IMG/VR virus record: IMGVR_UViG_3300042923_001352
Span: 1 to 64,000 of that record
Source: a virus
Reading direction: 5' to 3' (one strand)
DNA: 64,000 nucleotides
In this document: positions 42,601 to 52,800 of the stretch, piece after piece
Layout: every line of letters begins with the position of its first letter
Numbering within the stretch: position 1 is the first letter of the stretch
The notes under the pieces: generated by a model
Databases searched by the model: none
Seen by the model: only the letters and a program-made list of their open reading frames with translations
What the model was told of the DNA's origin: nothing
Made by a program: the position numbers and the translations under genes

Positions 42601-43578
42601 AATGATACAATAGCACCGACTATCACAGCTTCACCTGCGGGAGGTGCTTACACTACTTCGCAGGCTGTAAAACTAATTAGTGATGAAGCGGCAACTACTA
42701 TATATTATACTACTGATGGCTCCACACCAACGACTTCCAGCACAATATATACTAATGCCATTGCAATTAATGAAAACACTGTTTTAAAGTATTTTGGTAA
42801 GGATCTAAACAACAATGCCGGCACAGTTCAGACTCAAACTTATGATGTAACTATAGCACCTATAACGACCGTAACTTCAGGTTTAGTTCATAGCTTTGAT
42901 TTTAGTACTGGTAGTGGTACTCAAAATGTATTAGCAGACTCAATTGGAAATTTAGTGTTCGGTCTTAACAACTATAAATATGATGGTTCAGATGGATGGA
43001 TAGCTAGTAAGGGTCTTAAGTCATTTAATACTTATAATGCTTTTGCTAGCATTCTTGACGCAACTAAACTTGCAATATCAAACGGCACCTCATCAACTTT
43101 TGTATGGTATGGAGAGTATAATAGTCAATATGGTGGCGGTTATTTAAGAAGTACTAATAATAATACAATAGCTGTAGGTACTCCTGAATCCACTACATGG
43201 GGACGTTTTGAATTAGGGCAATTTAGCGTTGGAGCAAGCTTTGTGCATGCTAAAGCTTTATACAGAGATAATGTAGGTGGCGCTGCAAATGGTACTAGTG
43301 TAGATATTATTCAGGGTAATCCATCTACCACAGCAACGGATTGGTCCAACAATACTCCAGCAGTCTTAACGTTAACCTTAGATGCTACAAACAAAATTAT
43401 ATCATTGTATTTCAATGGTACGTTAAAAAATTCTATTAGTGTTACTGCTCCACCGAAATATGATGGTCTTCAAATAGTAGCATCAGTCCATACTATTCAC
43501 GCATTAACTATCTACAACAGGGTTTTAACTAGTGGAGAAATTACTCAAACATCTGCTGAAATGTTGGCAAGACCATAA
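39664..43578 (+). CDS. Fibre protein, cassette 2: Mtd-like N-terminus and eight CHB_HEX repeats
   Basis: A 1304-aa protein starting KIQIKRGLKSELPTLSVGELGYCTDTKEVFIG, the Mtd/hyaluronidase-type N-terminus. It then has two domains shared with the other fibres (VNGLSMTVKP; SRSLSGASYGVVMS), five CHB_HEX units in a row (about 40318-41540), a jelly-roll/LamG-like domain, three more CHB_HEX-like units (42090-42855), and a C-terminal LamG-like domain (LVHSFDFSTG ... LTIYNRVLTSGE). Eight units is the highest number among the four fibres, so length seems to vary by unit copy. Probably a sugar-binding adhesin. It is followed by the esterase-bearing spike gene. Confidence 0.85.
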   Translation: MTKIQIKRGLKSELPTLSVGELGYCTDTKEVFIGSSTGNVLVNSGGEVLYVTKYSWNTTGTRAISGGACRLFIHNTAETDLTYTVNGLSMTVKPAEQIDEVFDTFTQVIINATGTFHADAYALKLGSPNPMFSVKDMFSGSTNISRSLSGASYGVVMSNDSTLPLTYTVNGITITVEPGDVSERYFDAFTQMSVTPSGPYRSFIKSLFLSSVSGDTTDVTAPVISANSSGGTFSTSQVITLTSNEAATIYYTIDGSTPTVSSTVYSTPITISSNSSLKFIGKDTAGNMSNPQTINFVIDTVLPTVAISPGAGAFASAQTVTLTPSETAAIYYTLDGSTPTQSSLVYSTPISVSSTTTIKYFAKDTAGNIGTVQSTTFTIDNSPPVITASPNGGLFNTTQNVTLSSNETATIYYTIDGSTPTQGSSVYSTPIPISATTTLKYIGKDSVGNVSTPNSVEFTIDATAPTITASPLSGSYESVQNVTLTTNETATIYYTLDGSTPTQSSATYSSPINVSTSMTIKCFAKDTAGNVSSIQDEEYIIDVADTTPPVVSISPNGGTFNSSQTVTISANEPSTIYYTLDGSEPTESSSIYSTPITVTSTSTLKVIAKDTAGNITPIPTSANFTIIITTYSLLMNGTSDYIQLPSMSFDSIVLDVAYIFNSAGKSTAQYYLDARAGVANGTFLRTSTGGSPPVNIDQYGTGFNGVRVDNMVKTNSTRYLSSGKRSTIKLTTASVVTDDITIFTDNAKTANQFTGGNIYDIKLYSGATLVAHYDFTAQFAGTNITDASGNGRTATLNGGTWVPNPNPSDITGPSIILTPVAGTYYVGATQKVTINSNEVSTIYYTLDGSTPTTSSTLYDVPISLNADTVTTIKYLAVDAVGNQTTGNGTFTINKLTVSMSPPPGTYTSSQPITFTTNDPSITMTSGSLQIFYTTAGTGTPSTFANTTPLTISTSATYRVYAKHNGTGELSDVTSFVYVINDTIAPTITASPAGGAYTTSQAVKLISDEAATTIYYTTDGSTPTTSSTIYTNAIAINENTVLKYFGKDLNNNAGTVQTQTYDVTIAPITTVTSGLVHSFDFSTGSGTQNVLADSIGNLVFGLNNYKYDGSDGWIASKGLKSFNTYNAFASILDATKLAISNGTSSTFVWYGEYNSQYGGGYLRSTNNNTIAVGTPESTTWGRFELGQFSVGASFVHAKALYRDNVGGAANGTSVDIIQGNPSTTATDWSNNTPAVLTLTLDATNKIISLYFNGTLKNSISVTAPPKYDGLQIVASVHTIHALTIYNRVLTSGEITQTSAEMLARP
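40318..42855 (+). repeat. Eight CHB_HEX coding repeats in one fibre gene
   Basis: Units near 40318, 40560, 40806, 41046, 41289, 42090, 42346 and 42610, interrupted by a jelly-roll-like domain at about 41550-42090. The core ATIYYTxDGSTPTxSS is recognisable in nearly all. Confidence 0.75.
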
Positions 43579-43581
43579 TTG

Positions 43582-43603
43582 TAGTGGAGCAATTGCTCCA
43601 CTA
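43582..43603 (+). terminator. Hairpin between fibre and spike genes
   Basis: A 22-nt perfect palindrome, TAGTGGAGCAA with TTGCTCCACTA, then AATTTTAAC. Weak T tract; attenuation rather than full termination is likely. Confidence 0.6.
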
Positions 43604-43642
43604 ATTTTAACTTAAAACAAATATAAATGGGGTGCTAATTAT

Positions 43643-46600
43643 ATGACTTTAAAGAAAAGACCAGCTGGATTGGGTAATACTGACATTACCACAGTACCAC
43701 CCGTGGAGGGAAATGTTCTCAAATATACTAATGGTATGTGGAGACCATCACCATCAACCGGAAGTTCATATGTTATTGAGTTGTCTAGATGGGGTATAAC
43801 TGAAGGATTACCATCTAAAAGAATAGAAAACATAGGTGGAGTTGACGTTAATTGCTATTCCGATTCAGATTATGCTAAAGCTAAGGCTAATGTCTTAGGT
43901 ATGACTGCTGCTATCAAATGGGCTGGAAATAATGGATACACTGAAGTCGTTATGCCTTTTGGATCATATGCTATATGTCATAGTAAGTTAAACCGTGTGG
44001 ACTCTGATAATAGTATTGTCATTAGTTCTAGCAATATGATTATTGATTTTAATAAATCTACATTCAAGGTTATATTTGATTCAGGTAAACGTTCTCCATA
44101 TCATAAAATGACACTAGATAATGGTGCAACTTGGGTAACTAGTACAGATGAACCATTTTGGATGGGCGGAATTTCTATTGTTATAAGAGACTGTAGTTTT
44201 ACACAACTTAAAAATGGCATTTTGATAGGAGATAAAATTGATAGAGACTTTACAGCACAAAAGGAAAAGGCTAATGAGTGGAGTGTTGGTATAGCAGCTG
44301 GAGGCAATTGTAAATATATTAATATATCAAACATGGATGTAAGTTTCTACATGGGTGATGCTATAAGCACCAGCGTAGGCAGTAACGCTTTTGTTAAAAC
44401 TAGCTATGACATGGCATGGGCATTAGGAAAAATAGATGCCACAGGTGCCGTTGTGACTTCCACTACTCACTGTGTGTCTGGATTTGTACCAGTAGCTGCT
44501 AAAACTCCACATTTTTTACATGGCTACGGAAACACTCAGGGCATGACAGAGTTGAAAAACAGGAGATACACAGCATACATGTATGATGCTAATAAAGTTT
44601 ACATCACCAGTAGAACTCAATTTGTTTTAAGGGACTTTACTACAACCAAATCTACAGCCTTTGTTAGGTTGGTTGTAGAGGAATCCAGTCTTGATCCGTT
44701 TATTCAGGGTAGTAGTACTGGTGGATGGGAAATGATACTTAAAACAGGATTCTATGGTAACTATCTGACCTATGAAAACAATTATATACACCACAATCAT
44801 AGAGGTGGACTAACTCCTGGTGTTAATGATATGTTTATAATTAATAACTGGTTCTATAACAATGGTGAGGAATACGATTATGAGAATAACTTGCCAGGGT
44901 TTGAACAAGAGAATGGTCAAACATATCTAACAAGATACCACATAAACATGGAGGATACTCAAGGCTTCAATCAGCAAATCATAGGTAACAAATTTGACAA
45001 CGGAAGAATTAGTATAGCAATAAGATGTTACGATGTCACCATGAGAGACAACATATTCAAAAATAACATAGCAATTATCTACAGGGTGCAACACGCTATA
45101 ATAAAAGATAATCACTTTGATAACGCTGGATTTGATACCTACCCTTATGCTACCGCTTATAACGCTTATCAAGATTATATACGTAATTGGAGAGTGGAGG
45201 GTAACTTATTTGAGGGAGATTTCAAAATTTCTGGTGCAGCTTTAGTACAGTCTATATCCAATAATACCTTTACTGGTATGATGAGTCTAGATTGTCCTGT
45301 ATCAATATTTAAAAATAATGCATTCAGAGTAGACAAAGACGTAAATTTCACAGACGTCCTTACATTGAAAACAGTTCCCTATATGGAAGGATGCTCATTT
45401 GTAAAGAAAGATCAAAGTGCAGTGCTTAACTCTATATATATAGAAGGGGCAGTACTTAATAATTGTACATTTAAGAATCTAAAAGTCAAAGTTAAGAATT
45501 TAATCTTAAAGGATAGCATTATTACAGACTCTGGATTCGATATAGCAGATGGTGAGTTAAAAATGGATAATTGTAAGATAAATAGTGGCACTTATTCATT
45601 AAAAAACAATTATATGATAAACCCTGAAAATTCGGCTGTAGTAAACGTTGCTCATAATACTAACTCTATATTAGTGGAAATTAAAAATTCTAGCATTGTT
45701 TCTAGTAACGCTCATGCAATATTTGGAAGTGCTAGCAATGTTCAAACAAATGCTAAACTTAAACTAGATAATACAAAAATTACTAGACAAGTTAACAATA
45801 AGTTGGGCATAGGTATATTTGGTAATGTACTTGATTTTACAAACTCTGTAATTACTAGTGACGTAGCAGCTACAGCAATTACTCCTAACGCAGCGCATAT
45901 ACACAAATTTGTTGATTGCACATTTACAAATGTTTCATTCAATACCAAACCAACAGATATTAAATATACTCAACAAGATGTATTGAAGACTACTAATTTT
46001 GGAGAAAGTGGTGGAGCGTTAACCTATAAGGGTTCTCTAGTAGCTGGTACAAATGCCACAGCTATTGATAGACAAACTCTTAATCTGTATAATAAAGCAC
46101 TATTGGTTACTGGTACGCATCATGATAATACTAATGGAAATGTAGTTGCTGGTGGTTATGAGACCCATAAGATACCAGTTAAGCCTGGATATAATTACGT
46201 TTTTAATAAAGGCGATGGTATTTCCATGCAGTATAGTTTCTATGATGTTAATGATGTGTATATAACGGGTGCATCAAATTCAAGAGCTAAAGCTCCCGCT
46301 AATGCTCGCGGCTTATATGTATATATACCAAGTATTGCTGTATCTGATGCATTAATGGTTATGGAAACCACTAACATATTTGCAGATTATGTACCTAACA
46401 CTCAAAAATATCTTAGTACACAGCCAGTACAAGGATGGTACCGTTCTAAATGGTTTGAAAAGACATGGTGGGTACTTGGAGATAGCATAAGTACTGGTCT
46501 AGGCGATGGTGCAGGTGCAAGTAACGTATATGCCAATAAACCATATGCATATTTGTTAGGTAGAGATAGAAGTATAAAAATTCAAAATGAAGCAGTTAGC

Positions 46601-47098
46601 GGATACACAATAGCAAATATATATAACAACAAGGTAGTTAATATGCCTCCTACTTCTGATGCTCCTGACTTGATAACTATTATGGCTGGCACAAATGACC
46701 ATGGATTTAATATAACAATAGGTGCTATCACAGATGATCCAGCTTCAGGTACTTCATTCTATGCAGTATATAGAAAAACTATAGAATATTTAATAACTCA
46801 GTATCCTAACGCATCTATAGGTCTTATTACTCCAATACAACGCTTCGGCACAGTAGACGGTAATGTTAATAATGCAGTAAGTAAAAAATTAAGAGACTAT
46901 TGTGACGCTGTAGTTGCTCTTGGTAAGTTCTATTCTATACCGGTATTAGATTGGTATGACAATTTAGGGTTTTCACCTTATATTGCTTCACAAAAAACAA
47001 ACTACTACACAGGAACACCATCAGACGGTACTCATCCTAATGACTTAGGTCAAATAAAAATGGCAGCAGCAGTAGGTAACTTTATAGAGAGACTTTAA
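43643..47098 (+). CDS. Tailspike, cassette 2: pectate-lyase-fold protein with C-terminal SGNH esterase
   Basis: A 1151-aa protein. A short connector (GNTDITTVPPVEGNVLKYTNGMW) leads to IELSRWGIT and a beta-helix of about 650 residues. The last ~220 residues are an SGNH/GDSL hydrolase with all blocks: VLGDSIST (nucleophile Ser, nt 46477-46497), a Gly in SGYTIAN, GTNDH (about nt 46690), and HPND near the C-terminus (Asp/His pair, nt 47032-47043). Such domains de-acetylate bacterial surface sugars. So this spike probably both binds and modifies its polysaccharide. Base composition is richer in ATA codons than the fibre genes, suggesting a separate origin. GGGGTG precedes the ATG. Confidence 0.9.
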   Translation: MTLKKRPAGLGNTDITTVPPVEGNVLKYTNGMWRPSPSTGSSYVIELSRWGITEGLPSKRIENIGGVDVNCYSDSDYAKAKANVLGMTAAIKWAGNNGYTEVVMPFGSYAICHSKLNRVDSDNSIVISSSNMIIDFNKSTFKVIFDSGKRSPYHKMTLDNGATWVTSTDEPFWMGGISIVIRDCSFTQLKNGILIGDKIDRDFTAQKEKANEWSVGIAAGGNCKYINISNMDVSFYMGDAISTSVGSNAFVKTSYDMAWALGKIDATGAVVTSTTHCVSGFVPVAAKTPHFLHGYGNTQGMTELKNRRYTAYMYDANKVYITSRTQFVLRDFTTTKSTAFVRLVVEESSLDPFIQGSSTGGWEMILKTGFYGNYLTYENNYIHHNHRGGLTPGVNDMFIINNWFYNNGEEYDYENNLPGFEQENGQTYLTRYHINMEDTQGFNQQIIGNKFDNGRISIAIRCYDVTMRDNIFKNNIAIIYRVQHAIIKDNHFDNAGFDTYPYATAYNAYQDYIRNWRVEGNLFEGDFKISGAALVQSISNNTFTGMMSLDCPVSIFKNNAFRVDKDVNFTDVLTLKTVPYMEGCSFVKKDQSAVLNSIYIEGAVLNNCTFKNLKVKVKNLILKDSIITDSGFDIADGELKMDNCKINSGTYSLKNNYMINPENSAVVNVAHNTNSILVEIKNSSIVSSNAHAIFGSASNVQTNAKLKLDNTKITRQVNNKLGIGIFGNVLDFTNSVITSDVAATAITPNAAHIHKFVDCTFTNVSFNTKPTDIKYTQQDVLKTTNFGESGGALTYKGSLVAGTNATAIDRQTLNLYNKALLVTGTHHDNTNGNVVAGGYETHKIPVKPGYNYVFNKGDGISMQYSFYDVNDVYITGASNSRAKAPANARGLYVYIPSIAVSDALMVMETTNIFADYVPNTQKYLSTQPVQGWYRSKWFEKTWWVLGDSISTGLGDGAGASNVYANKPYAYLLGRDRSIKIQNEAVSGYTIANIYNNKVVNMPPTSDAPDLITIMAGTNDHGFNITIGAITDDPASGTSFYAVYRKTIEYLITQYPNASIGLITPIQRFGTVDGNVNNAVSKKLRDYCDAVVALGKFYSIPVLDWYDNLGFSPYIASQKTNYYTGTPSDGTHPNDLGQIKMAAAVGNFIERL

Positions 47099-47104
47099 TA
47101 TTAG

Positions 47105-47135
47105 AATGGAGAGCTAACTGCTCTCCATTTTTATT
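47105..47135 (+). terminator. Intrinsic terminator
   Basis: Arms AATGGAGAGC and GCTCTCCATT (loop TAACT) followed by TTTATTTT. Confidence 0.88.
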
Positions 47136-47159
47136 TTAACTTTTGAATTTTTTAATAAT

Positions 47160-47274
47160 TAAAAACATTAAAACAATTCGGTAATAAAACACTATTGGTT
47201 GTATATTAAAATTACGCATAGATAAGGCACAAGTGTTTTATTGATATAAATAACAAATGGTAAGAGAGGTGTTT
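47160..47274 (+). promoter_or_regulatory. Cassette leader 3: late-like promoter and hairpin
   Basis: AACATTAAAACAATTC, GGTAATAAAAC, the ATATTAAAATTACGCATAGAT block and ATAAGGCAC-AA-GTGTTTTAT (47222-47241). Two A-to-G changes in the left arm against leader 2 give G-U pairs, so the RNA stem is kept. Confidence 0.65.
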
Positions 47275-47276
47275 TT

Positions 47277-49817
47277 ATGGCAAAGATTCAAATTAAAAGA
47301 GGATTGAAATCTGAATTGCCAATACTAGATATTGGAGAACTTGGATATTGTACTGATTCTAAAGAATTATTTATTGGTACTGCAACTGGAAATGTACTTG
47401 TAAATGATACAATTGGTGGAACAACTGAACCAACTTATATCGTTAAAGAAGGTTGGAGCACTAGTGGAGTTAGGAATTTTGGAACTCCAATGACTAGAAT
47501 CTATATTGATAATATTGGTAATGCAGACTTAACTTTCACAATTGGCAGTATTGTAATTACAGTGAAGTCAAAAGAAGAATTTGAAGATACATTTGATCCG
47601 TTTAATCAAATAACTATCAATGCTTCTGATTCGTTTAATGCATATGCCATTGATTTAAAAGATGATTCTTCTAATCCTCAATTTTCAGTTAAGGATCATT
47701 TTAGTGGAAATTCAAATATAACTAGATCATACACGCCAGCAGTTCACGGTATTACAATTAGTAATGATGGAGTAGAATCTTTAAGTTACACTGTAAACGG
47801 AATTACATTTATAGTAGAACAAGATACAATTAGTCAAAGATATTTTGAACCTTTCACTGAAGTATCTGTTAATTCAGCATCCGTTCCATATAGAGCTTTC
47901 ACTGTAGGCAATTATTTACAAAACGTAACTGGTTCTTTTCCTGATACCACTGCGCCAAATAATATTACGGGTTTATTTCCTTCAGGTATAACAACCACTA
48001 CTTTAAATTTAAATTGGACAGCTTCAACTTCTCCAGATGTTCAAAGTTATGATGTATTTAATAACACTTCTTTAATTGGTAATACCAATACTACTTCATA
48101 CAATGTAACAGGATTATTAGAAAAAACAGAGTACACATTTGTCATTAAAGCTAAAGATGCTGCTGGCAACTCTTCGTCTGGTATAATTTTAGTCGTATCT
48201 ACCGCAGATGCAACTGCGCCAGTTGATGTAACTGACTTAAATGTTACAAATCTACTATCAAATTCATTAACATTAAATTGGACAGCTTCAATTTCTCCAG
48301 ATATTGCAAGTTATGACATATACAATAGTGCTTCTTTAATTGGTAACACAGCAGCATCAACATTTAATGTAACTGGGTTGACTAGCACTACGGGTTATAC
48401 TTTTAGAGTTTCATCAAAGGACATGTCTGGAAATACCTCGGTTGGTGTAACGGTTGAGGCTACTACAACAGCTATGACTGACACAACTCCTCCAGTAGTT
48501 ATTATTTCTCCAGCAGCAGGATTGTATAATGCAACTCAAAACGTTACTCTTTCTACTGAAGAAGGAGCTACTATTTATTATACTTTAGACGGTTCAACAC
48601 CAACAACAAGTAGTTCTGTTTATAGTACTCCTATTGCAATTAGTTCCGCAACAACTATTAAATATTTTGGTAAGGACACGGTTGGTAACTCAAGCAGTGT
48701 ACAAACAGCTTCTTATACATTTGATACTGTAATTCCTGTATTGACTTTTAATCCGACAAGTAAAAGTTATAACACAGCGAATATGTCTGTAACACTTTCT
48801 GTAAATGAAACAGCAACCATTTATTATACGATAGATGGTACCGTTCCTACAACGGCAAGTACAGTATATACTGCTCCAATAGTTGTTACTGGTACTCAAA
48901 CTATAAAAGCTATTGCTAGAGATACTGCAGGTAATCAATCGGCAGTTGGATCACAAGCTTATACTTATGATATAACTCCTCCAGGTGATGTAACTGGACT
49001 CACTGTAACGGAACTTGCAGATAAATCAGCAGCAATAACGTTTAACAATATTAATGGAGATCAAGCTTCTGTACACGCATTCAATCCATCTGGTTACAGA
49101 ACTGGATTTTTTGGAAATACTGGCGCTAGAAGATTTGGTATATTGAATCTTACTCCACAAATAACACAAAGCGTTATTGTTAAAACTTATGATAGTGCTG
49201 GAAATGTAAGTACTGGTGTTACCGTACCAATAACAACAACGGCAAACGTTGCATATACTCATACTAGTTTTGTAAATGATGCTTCGCTTTTGTTATTTGC
49301 AGAAAATCTTCCAACAGCCACACCATATGGCATCTATAATCCACAAGATTTTTTCACTGATGGAAATTCATATACTGTTGTAGCAACAGCCATTTTACCA
49401 GCTTTTGCTAATGTTATTAGTGATAGAAATCTAACATCTAATTTTACTGGTGTAAAAACCAGAATACATTTTACAAGAGATGCTTCAAATATTGGCGTTA
49501 ATATTTATGGATATAATACTTCTACTAGTGCACAAAATGTAAATCAAAGTATTAATATAGCTACTGCACCAGTATTTACTCAAATGTATCATTTTGTTAT
49601 TGTTAGAGAAGCAACTAAATTAGTTCTTTATGTTGATAATGTTAAAATATCAGAAACAGCTATTCCAGCTAATACGGCATTTAATCCTATTAGTACTCAA
49701 ATGCCACCATTAATGATTGGTAGTACTGTAACAGGTTCAACAATAAAAAATATTGCTATTTATAATAGAACACTTACTGCTGGGGAGTTAACTCAGAATT
49801 TTAATGCATTGAAGTAA
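47277..49817 (+). CDS. Fibre protein, cassette 3: Mtd-like N-terminus, FN3 and CHB_HEX repeats
   Basis: An 846-aa protein. The N-terminus KIQIKRGLKSELPILDIGELGYCTDSKELFIG is nearly identical to cassettes 2 and 4. Two shared N-proximal domains follow, then two FN3 domains (NITGLFPSGITTTTLNLNW; DVTDLNVTNLLSNSLTLNW), two CHB_HEX units (48480-48980), a third short FN3-like domain and a C-terminal LamG-like domain (IKNIAIYNRTLTAGELTQNF). Probably a carbohydrate-binding adhesin. No terminator separates it from the following spike gene, unlike the other cassettes. Confidence 0.85.
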   Translation: MAKIQIKRGLKSELPILDIGELGYCTDSKELFIGTATGNVLVNDTIGGTTEPTYIVKEGWSTSGVRNFGTPMTRIYIDNIGNADLTFTIGSIVITVKSKEEFEDTFDPFNQITINASDSFNAYAIDLKDDSSNPQFSVKDHFSGNSNITRSYTPAVHGITISNDGVESLSYTVNGITFIVEQDTISQRYFEPFTEVSVNSASVPYRAFTVGNYLQNVTGSFPDTTAPNNITGLFPSGITTTTLNLNWTASTSPDVQSYDVFNNTSLIGNTNTTSYNVTGLLEKTEYTFVIKAKDAAGNSSSGIILVVSTADATAPVDVTDLNVTNLLSNSLTLNWTASISPDIASYDIYNSASLIGNTAASTFNVTGLTSTTGYTFRVSSKDMSGNTSVGVTVEATTTAMTDTTPPVVIISPAAGLYNATQNVTLSTEEGATIYYTLDGSTPTTSSSVYSTPIAISSATTIKYFGKDTVGNSSSVQTASYTFDTVIPVLTFNPTSKSYNTANMSVTLSVNETATIYYTIDGTVPTTASTVYTAPIVVTGTQTIKAIARDTAGNQSAVGSQAYTYDITPPGDVTGLTVTELADKSAAITFNNINGDQASVHAFNPSGYRTGFFGNTGARRFGILNLTPQITQSVIVKTYDSAGNVSTGVTVPITTTANVAYTHTSFVNDASLLLFAENLPTATPYGIYNPQDFFTDGNSYTVVATAILPAFANVISDRNLTSNFTGVKTRIHFTRDASNIGVNIYGYNTSTSAQNVNQSINIATAPVFTQMYHFVIVREATKLVLYVDNVKISETAIPANTAFNPISTQMPPLMIGSTVTGSTIKNIAIYNRTLTAGELTQNFNALK

Positions 49818-49858
49818 AATAACAAATTGAATTATGCTAAAAAGGAGGATGATTTACA

Positions 49859-52800
49859 ATGGGTTGGAAAAAAAAATCTACTAAGACTTCAATTAATGAT
49901 GTTACACCAAATAGTTCCACAACGTATAGTTCAAGTAAAATTGAATCTACACTAACAAATATAAATACTTCAATCTCAAATAAGGCTAATATATCACATA
50001 CGCATACTACTTCTAATATTACAGATATTGATACAACCAATAAAACAAATGGTTATGCTTTACAATATGATTCTGCCACTGGTAAATTCGTATCAAAAGC
50101 ATTACCAGGAGGTACTGGTTCAGGGGCTACGAGTTTGGATGGTTTATCAGATGTTGACGTATCAACTTTTGTTCCATTAGAAGGAGATTTTTTGAAATAT
50201 GTTGGTGGTGTTTGGAAAGCGTCATCAAGTACCAATGTAGTTATTCCACAAGAAGTAACTGATTTTCAAGCTACTAACATTGGACAAACAACTTTAACTT
50301 TATCATGGACAGCTTCTAGTGGGGCTACAAGTTATGATATATTAAAGGATGGAATATTTTTAATAAATACAACAACTTCTTCTTATAATGTTATTGGATT
50401 AGAATCGGGGATGCAATATAACTTTACAGTTAAAGCTAAGAACAGTGCTGGCGCAGCAGCCGGAGTGAGTATTAATGCAACTTCATTATTAGCTACCCCA
50501 CAATTAGTAACTAATCTAGAGGCTATTAATATTACACAAACAACTTTAACTTTATCATGGACAGCTTCAAATGGAGCTACAAGTTATGATATATTGATGA
50601 ATGGAAATTTTTTAATCAACACTTTATCAACTTCTTACAATGTTACTGGGTTAACTTTAAATACCCAATATGTTTTCACAGTTAAAGCTAAAAATAGTGC
50701 TGGTACATCAGCTGGAGTTGTGATAAATGTAAATACTATAGGCGAAGTAACAGCCGACTTAATATTTAATTTAGATCTATCTGGAAAATCTGGAGTTACT
50801 TCAAATACAATAAATGATACCGTGAACAACATACCATGCACATTGTACAATGTAGTACGTGATGGTAATGATGGATTCTTAGACGATAAGGGTTTAACTC
50901 TTAAGACCAACGGATATGTGGGTATACCAATTGGTACTGGTACACTTAGAAGTTTAATAAACATTAATACAACAGGTGTAACCTTTGAGTTCGTTGCTTA
51001 CAATGCTATAGGAATGATCATGAGAACTAATGGACCAACCACGCTTAAAACAACAGTTGGTACTACAGTAGTACAAACAGCTATGAAATATACATCAACC
51101 GATACCACTGATAAAAGTACCTATACTCAGTATTCTGCATTTGGGCCAGTTGGAGCTACTTCTCAAGGTATAGACACCCTACATGGTACAAAAGAACTAA
51201 ATGTGATAACAGTTAGGTTCTATCCAGATGGTAAATATGATATATTACTGAATGGTAAGCCTTCTACAACACAAGGTAAACCTTCAGACTTTGCTGATTA
51301 CTTTGATATGTTAGCATCTCCCGAATTATACGTTAGAAGGGACGAAGTAGGTTCTAACACTGCTGGTACTAAGTTAAGAGCATTTTCTATATACAATAAG
51401 CCGTTATCTAATGAAGAGGCATTGCAAAGTTACAATAATTATAAGAATACTGAACCATTAGACCAAATGTTTATTTATCCAACATCGGTATCAATTGATA
51501 TAGGAGAAAATCAGACATTGGCAGTTGTAGCAAGTCCAATGAAGTATACAAACTTAGTAACTAATGTTTTTGAGAGTGGTAATGCGGGATTTGTTACAGT
51601 TAATGAAAATGGAGTATTAACTGGTGTAGCTGAAGGAGATACTACTATAGGTGTGACAACAACTTATTTGGGTCAGACACTTAATAATGGTATATCTATC
51701 ACTGTAGGTAGTTCAGACATAGAACCACCTGCCTCCACAAGAACAATTACCGGAATATCCCTTAACAGACAAACACAAAACTTGAATGTTGGTGAGGAGT
51801 TTTTAGCACTTGCAACTACACTACCATTCGATGTATTCTATGACAACATTGTAACATGGCAGTCTTCTGATCCTTCTGTATGTACTGTCAACCTTGGGGT
51901 ACTTAAAGGTATAGCTCCTGGTACTGCTGTTATAACTGCAACTGATGGCGCTGGAGTCTACTCGAAGAACTTCACAGTTACTGTATCAGTACCAGTAGTT
52001 GTAACTATAACTGCTGAAGAAACCTATAATGTAGTACTAACAGAATATGATATAGATGCAGCGAATGCAGTTAATTCAACTAATGGTATACAAAATGCTC
52101 TGAATTACGCATCCACTAACGGTTATAAAAAAATAGTATTTCCAACAGCGACATATCAAGTTACTCCAGATGCTAGGACTATTAATATGCCAACCAATAT
52201 GGTGGTAGACTTCAGTAACTCTTCTATTAACATAGAACTTAGTAGTAAAACACCGTTAGGATATATCATGTTCTACTTTGATAAGGTAACCAATACCAAA
52301 TTGATAAATGCAAAGATATATGGAGAAATTGATTACACAACATTACCATATGCTTCTGAGGGATGCCAGTCTGTTGTAATAACAGAAGCTGTAAACTCAG
52401 GGTTTGAGAACTGTACGTTTAGTAAATCTCCTGGATTCAACGTGCAATCCACAATGAGACTTGTTAAGACTGGTACAACTGGCACAAGTATACCGAAGAC
52501 TAATTTTGAGGTAGGTAGTATAAATGCGAGTGGTGTTAACGATGATAGTATAACTACCTTCAGTTTTAGGAGCATAAACTATCTAAACATATCGGGTCTT
52601 GGTTCATATTATATGATAGGGTATACTCAAGGATATTTTGGATACAATTATTTAAGATCTAGATTGTATAGTATATTCTTCTATGACGTCAATTATACCT
52701 TCATAAGTGCTCAAATGCATAATTTACAATTCATCAACTATGACAAACCAGCTAATGCTAAGTATGCCAAAATAATCATTTATCAAGACGTAGCACCAAC

